Assembly: GCA_022432975.1 (NCBI GenBank)
Contig: CM039508.1
Location: forward strand, 22,151,213-22,215,212
DNA from: Begonia masoniana
Taxonomy: Eukaryota; Streptophyta; Magnoliopsida; Cucurbitales; Begoniaceae
Direction of reading: 5' to 3'
Length of the DNA: 64,000 nt
Shown here one piece after another: positions 59,565 to 64,000 of the stretch. The position numbers and the translations under genes were made by a program. The notes under the pieces are model-generated. The model saw only the letters and a list, made by a program, of their open reading frames with translations. It was not told where the DNA came from and did no database searches. How positions within the stretch are numbered: position 1 is the first letter of the stretch; each line of letters starts with the position of its first letter.

Positions 59565-60810
59565 AGAATAGATGCTAGCTAATTAGCTAGGCACTTATTT
59601 TATTGTTTTTTGGTCAATCATTTTGCCATAAATCTTGAAGATCAAGAAATACCACATTCACTTGTCTTTTTTACACCTTGACATTTAGGATAATGTCATT
59701 TGCGAGCAACTCTCCAACCATATTTCAAATATATATGATGACAATCTTCTTAGACATGGTAAAGTAGATAATTGAAGTCTTTATGGATGACTTTTCAAAA
59801 ATAGATACTCTTACAATGTGTTTAAGAAATTTTCAATGAGGCACAACTAAACTACATCACAATCAAAAAGAACTTCTTTCTGTCATTTATGAATTCAATA
59901 ATTTCAAACCCTATATCACGGGATCAAAATTCATCATGTACACAGACCGTGCAGCTATTAAGTATTTCACTACAAAGAAAGATGCAAAATCTAAATTGAT
60001 AAGATGGATGTTACTATTGTGAGAAATTGATTTAACAATTTGAGATTGAAAAGGTTTAGAAACCAAGTGATAGATTACCTTTTGTGACTCACGAAACAAA
60101 AGTGTGCAATTGAAAATACACTAATAATATATAAGTCTTTTCTGGATGAATAAATTGCTTGCTATTGGAGTTCCTTGGTAAGTAGATTGTGTCAATTATA
60201 TCGAGAGCGGAACATTTCCTCCTTATCAGAATTTTCATTATAAAAACAAATTCTTACTAGATGTTTGATTTTATCATTAGGATAGACTCTTCTATTCTGA
60301 CAAGCATGGATCAAGTCATTTGATGTTTCATACCAAATGAAGAAATTGATGATACAATAAGATATTGTCATTCCTTAGAGTACATTAGTCATTTGAGCAA
60401 ACATAGGACTGTTGCAAAAGTGCTTCAATGTAGTCTCTACTGGCACACCATTTTGAAGGATGCTCACCATTTTTTTGCCTATTGTGATTGACGTTAAAAA
60501 ACAGGCAATATCTTCAAAATACATGAAATTTATACATCCTCTGAAAATGTAAACATCCTAGTGGTTGTTGATTACATCTCAAAATGGGTAAAAGCAGTTG
60601 CATTGCCAATGAACAATGCTTAAGTGATTTTGTATTTTGTAGAGAAAAACATACTCATTTTTGCACTCTTAAGGCAATCATTAGTGATGATAGGAGTCAT
60701 TTTTGCAACAAGAATTTCACAACATTACTGACAAAGGACGACATAAATCCCAAGATTGCCACGACATATAGCAATCAAACAATTCAAAACTTAATTAATT
60801 ATTCAAATAA
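59565..60810 (+). pseudogene. Athila-like gypsy pol remnant (RT, RNase H, integrase)
   Basis: Around 59694 the frame reads MSFASNSPTIFQ, and near 59789 FMDDFS. This is the RT palm with the FMDDFS form usual in Athila/Tat elements. RNase H follows with MYTDRAAIKYFTTKKDAKSK (about 59935) and LIRWMLLL. Integrase traces are CHSLEYISHLSKHRTVAKVL, YWHTILKDAHHFFAYCD (about 60440-60490) and VDYISKWVKAVALPMNNA (about 60566). Many frameshifts and stops break it. Parts between RT and RNase H are deleted. No LTRs of this element are visible. Confidence 0.75.
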
Positions 60811-61600
60811 AATTTAAGTAAATAAAACAAATAACTAACTTGGGTTTTGTTAAACACCAAAATTTTCAAACCCAAGTTTTCCATTACACGATTAAGGATT
60901 ATATAATAGTAACTTGGTATTAAGGATTATATACTTGTAAGTAGGATCATGATTTTGCAATTGATAGAAAATGTAACACCCGGCATTTTTGCCATGTAAT
61001 AGTTTTCCCGGGTCATTTAATCGCAATTAATATTATATTAATACAATGTATGTTTTAGTTGAAATGATGGAATGTTTAAGGGAAAACCAACCTAAGTGTA
61101 ATCAAAACAAGTCAATTAGGTTAAAAGCTAATGGAAGGGTAAATGTGGAAGTAATTAAGGTAGGTGGAAGCAAACCAATGGATGAGTGCCAAGTGGCAAC
61201 TTGTTGAAGAAGATATGTCTTCTCTTCCTCCTACGTGAAGCCCACTTCTGCCTCCCCTTTCTGTTTTCTCTTTTCCAGGCGACCAGCAACGATTTTAACC
61301 TCAATCCTTTTTCCTGATTTCTTTCTGTCTCACCAGCAAAGGTAATCATCTACTAAGGTTATCGATTTTGGACAAGTTTAATGCGGGTTTTCACTGAGGT
61401 TTAGGATTTATTGTTTCTGTGAAAACCCACTGTTTTGGACGAAAATACGTTAGTGTGTTTTCCTAAAAAGTTGAAATGAGCTTGATGCATATTCTACAAG
61501 TTATTTGTTAGCATTTACAGCTTGTTTAATTTCACTACATTGCAGCAAACAGGTTTGAGCAGTTCCGAGACTTTCCAGCTGTCTGCATCGAGGAAAACAG

Positions 61601-62083
61601 GTAAGTTCATACGTATAGGTTTGGCCCTTAAGGCCCTACGATACGGAGGTACTAGGTTTTATGTTGTCGGGATTTCTGTTGGGTAGTTAAGTCAAGGTTA
61701 TGTTCTAGGTTAAGTGTGTTCTGTTTTATATTCTGCTTATTATTCTGTTGTCTGTCTATAAATGTTCATGCATACACGTTTTTCTCTGAAAGTCATGAAA
61801 AGGTTTTCTGTACACGGTTTGAAGTTAAGTAAGATAAAACCTGTAATGTAATGTATGGTTAAGTGTGGACGAGGACTGGCATCCTGTCATGTACTCCTGT
61901 TATGTCCTGTTGTGGCATGTACTCCTGTTGCGCCAGCTCCTCTTCCCACTTATACCTTCCTGTCCAGTGAAATGTAATGTAATGTTCATGTATTTGAAAA
62001 AGATTCATGCATAGCACGTTCATCACTCTGCATTGTATGTTCTTACTGAGCTCTAGGCTCATAGATGAACTCCCTGTTGTAGG
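61601..62083 (+). other. Intron-like module of L7
   Basis: AACAG|GTAAGT at 61601 and GTTGTAG|G ending 62083. The arm 61635-61648 pairs with 62071-62084 at 13 of 14 positions with G-U allowed. A GGCCCTTAAGGCCC palindrome precedes it. CATGCAT lies near 61768. Confidence 0.5.
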
Positions 62084-62574
62084 AACGGATCCTCCAGATG
62101 AGGAGCTTGAGCCTCAAACTGATGAGTTGATGTAGTTGGCAGGAGGAACTCACGGGATGGTTGCTGCAGTCAGACAAATGTCATTCCTGTGAGAATGTGT
62201 TTTATGTAAAGTTATGTCAAGTTTTGTATAAGTTGTTTTGGGGTTTTAAAACATTTGAAGTGTATGTCAAGTTCTGTAAAACTTTTGGGATCTTCAAAAC
62301 GAGGTATAAAATCTGTGTTGATGTTTTTCTTTAAAACTTCTATCTGACAGTTGAATGTATATTTTGAAATATTTTGAAATTGCCTTGAATTTTCTCTGTT
62401 AGTGTGTGCATGGATTGTCTCGAGTTTTAGAGCTATCCATGCAGTTTGTTTTCTCGAATCTCTGTCATGTTGTCAAATATGTTGTTTTAAAACTATGTTT
62501 TGAAATCGGGTTTTTAATAAATTTTGAAGTTTTATGCCTTCTGTTGTTATGTCTTCTGTTGATATGTCATCCTG

Positions 62575-62825
62575 TTAAATGTCGTCAATTCAGTCATCCG
62601 CCCCAGTCAAAGTCAATTTAGTCATCCGCCCAGTCAAAGTCAATTTAGTCATCCGCCCAGTTATATGCCTTAGTCATCCGCCCCAGTCAAAGTCAATTTG
62701 GTCATCCACCCCAGTCAAAGTCAATTTAGTCATCCGCCCCAGTCAATTCAGTCATCCGCCCAGTTTAAAACCCCGTCTTCCGCTTGACGTCACCCATCTT
62801 CCGGTTGACGTCACCACTTCTTCAG
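62575..62825. repeat. GTCATCCGCCCCAGTCA cluster in L7
   Basis: About eight copies of a ~26-bp unit (TTAGTCATCCGCCCCAGTCA plus AAGTCAA). TCTTCCGGTTGACGTCA motifs follow, which resemble the L4 and L6 clusters. Confidence 0.85.
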
Positions 62826-63160
62826 CCCAGTTTTATCCAGTCTCTTCTGCTGAACCCTATTCACATTTTTAATCCACCTGTCACTGTTCAATTTTGTCTT
62901 ATTCGAATTCACCGCTGCCCCTCTTAAACTAAGTCTTCCGCCAGTTTATTTATTTCTGCTTCCTGCTTTATCCTGTAATTCCGTCATTTATTTCTGAAGC
63001 CTGTCTTTCCCTTCCTCTGAAAAGATTACGAGTTTACTTTAAAAGCTCATCCTGTTTATGTTAAAAAAAAAAAAGAGTCCCCGTTTTCTTTTATCTGTCC
63101 CGGAGTGATGGCTCCGATCCCGGACTCCGATCGAGTTCCGGTGTCGGGCTGTCACAGTTA

Positions 63161-63171
63161 TGGTATCAGAG
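63161..63171 (+). other. L7 primer-binding site
   Basis: TGGTATCAGAG, the start of the tRNA-Met primer site, lies 4 nt after the LTR end. Confidence 0.85.
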
Positions 63172-63200
63172 AGATAAGGTTTTAAAACTGATTCTGTGAA

Positions 63201-64000
63201 ATGTCTGACTGCGCAATCCGCCACGTGAAGTCGCTTCACCAACTGTAAGTGTTTAAGTCACTGTACTTGTTTTGTTTATTAAGTTAAGTTCATTATTTCG
63301 TATAGGATTTTTCTAGAATAGTGAGAGGAAATCAAGGTGATGCAAACGACAGAGGCGACGCCCTCGACCGTCTAACCGAGTTGGCCGGCACTCAATCTCG
63401 CATGATCGAGCGTTTGATTGCGAGGGAGGGCAATGGAAACAACAATAACCATGCAAATGCTCCACGTGACACTAGTGGAGAGAGATTTCTGCGTCTCCAA
63501 CCGTCTACGTTCGATGGGTTATCAACAGATCCTACTCACGCCGAAGAATGGATTCGGCAGATTGAACGTATGCTGAATTATGCAGAAGTGGAGGAAAACA
63601 AGAAAGTGATGTGTGCCTCATTCAATCTCACCAAGAGTGCTGGATTTTGGTGGGACACAGTGCAGTCAACCACTGTGGCATTAAGTTGGGAGGGATTTAA
63701 AACACTCTTCTACGAGAAGTACTTTGATCGCATCATGAGGAAGGAGAAGTTACTGGAATTCTCTCGACTACGACAGTTTGGAACGGTGGCCGAGTATGTT
63801 CAGAAGTTCGATTCACTATCCCGTTATGCACCTCACCTAGTGGCCACCGACAAAAATAAGGTGCATCAATTTATCCAGGGTTTGAAGATGGACCTCTTAC
63901 GAGGGATTACATACGGGGGATTTGACGAGGCCCCATACACAAAGGTGGTAGCTAAGGCTTATCAATTGGAAGCCTTAGAGGCAAAGTCTCAGAGATATAC
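63201..64000 (+). CDS. L7 gag, partial (runs off the window), probably with a spliced start
   Basis: The frame is open from 63306 to the window end without a stop but has no ATG until codon MIERLIAREG near 63400. It encodes GERFLRLQPSTFDG, HAEEWIRQIERML, CASFNLTKSAGFWWDTV, WEGFKTLFYEKYF and VAEYVQKFDSLSRYAPHL, the retrotransposon-gag core (PF03732 type), and is closely related in layout to E3 gag. An upstream ATG at 63201 leads into a GT-AG interval, 63245-63316. Removing that interval would join the ATG to gag in frame. Alternatively translation starts at the internal Met or at a non-ATG codon. The zinc knuckle and pol should lie to the right. Confidence 0.85.
63245..63316 (+). other. Candidate 72-nt intron in the L7 gag leader
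   Basis: Donor CT|GTAAGT after a 44-nt ATG-led exon; acceptor TTTTTCTAG. Phase is kept: CT plus A starts the next codon. Read unspliced, the ATG frame stops at TAA, 63246. The E3 leader has the same CTTCACCNACT|GTAAGT. Confidence 0.45.

Larger units (their letters stand above)
60972..63156 (+). mobile_element. L7: 5' LTR of a gypsy-type element, 2185 bp
   Basis: TGTAACACCCGGC...GGGCTGTCACA, followed after 4 nt by a perfect primer site. It is the only long LTR here followed by an open gag, so it is the least decayed autonomous-type candidate. The module spans 61601-62083. The 5' flank is GAAAA; the matching repeat lies outside the window. Confidence 0.88.

Overview
The window is transposon-packed plant nuclear DNA, probably angiosperm and most likely eudicot. 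The evidence is Ty3/gypsy gag-pol remains, a Cassandra-type TRIM whose LTRs carry 5S rRNA-like sequence, a Mutator-like element (MULE) with 9-bp target duplications, an hAT-like MITE and many 2-2.7 kb LTRs. I see no host gene, tRNA, functional rRNA gene or CRISPR. Nearly every coding stretch belongs to a mobile element, and most are broken.

Layout. (1) 1-22131: a decayed gypsy-type element on the minus strand (E0). Its left LTR holds LTR pieces L0/L1 and a 588-bp hAT MITE. Its right LTR is split by a second minus-strand gypsy element (E1, 9471-22039, TSD CTCAA) with gag, protease, RT, RNase H and integrase, all with stops. E1 is itself interrupted by solo LTRs L2 (15287-17698, TSD TATTA) and L3 (19173-21895, TSD TTATC). 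(2) 22132-25439: flank carrying solo LTR L4 (TSD ACTAG). (3) 25440-52210: a non-autonomous, LARD-like element E2 on the minus strand, each LTR split by a big insertion. The left LTR holds E3 (26739-37676, plus strand, TSD CTCGC), which has only gag and contains a Cassandra array (31870-33140, TSD TTAAA). The right LTR holds an 8-kb MULE (43492-51561, TSD AACAAAGAA) with two convergent genes. One of those genes is split by solo LTR L8 (47051-49628, TSD CGAAC). (4) 52211-60971: an E2-related LTR fragment split by a Cassandra solo LTR, L5 and L6, followed by an Athila-like pol remnant. (5) 60972-64000: LTR, primer-binding site and an open gag of a gypsy element (L7) that runs off the window.

The most interesting signal is shared by about nine long LTRs from different subfamilies (L1-L8 and E3). 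Each carries an intron-like module: a 5' splice-site-like AG|GTAAGT, then a GGCC-rich hairpin and a CCTACAYCAY-type arm, a CATGCATC motif, usually a family-specific minisatellite, and 0.47-0.75 kb later a TGTAG|G 3' splice-site-like end. The donor-side arm is the reverse complement of the acceptor site. The arms differ between families in compensating ways, which suggests a selected RNA stem joining the two ends. Downstream of the module most of these LTRs carry family-specific arrays of short CpG palindromes.

Boundaries marked by perfect target duplications are firm. Family names rest on motif recognition by eye, and no database search was possible.
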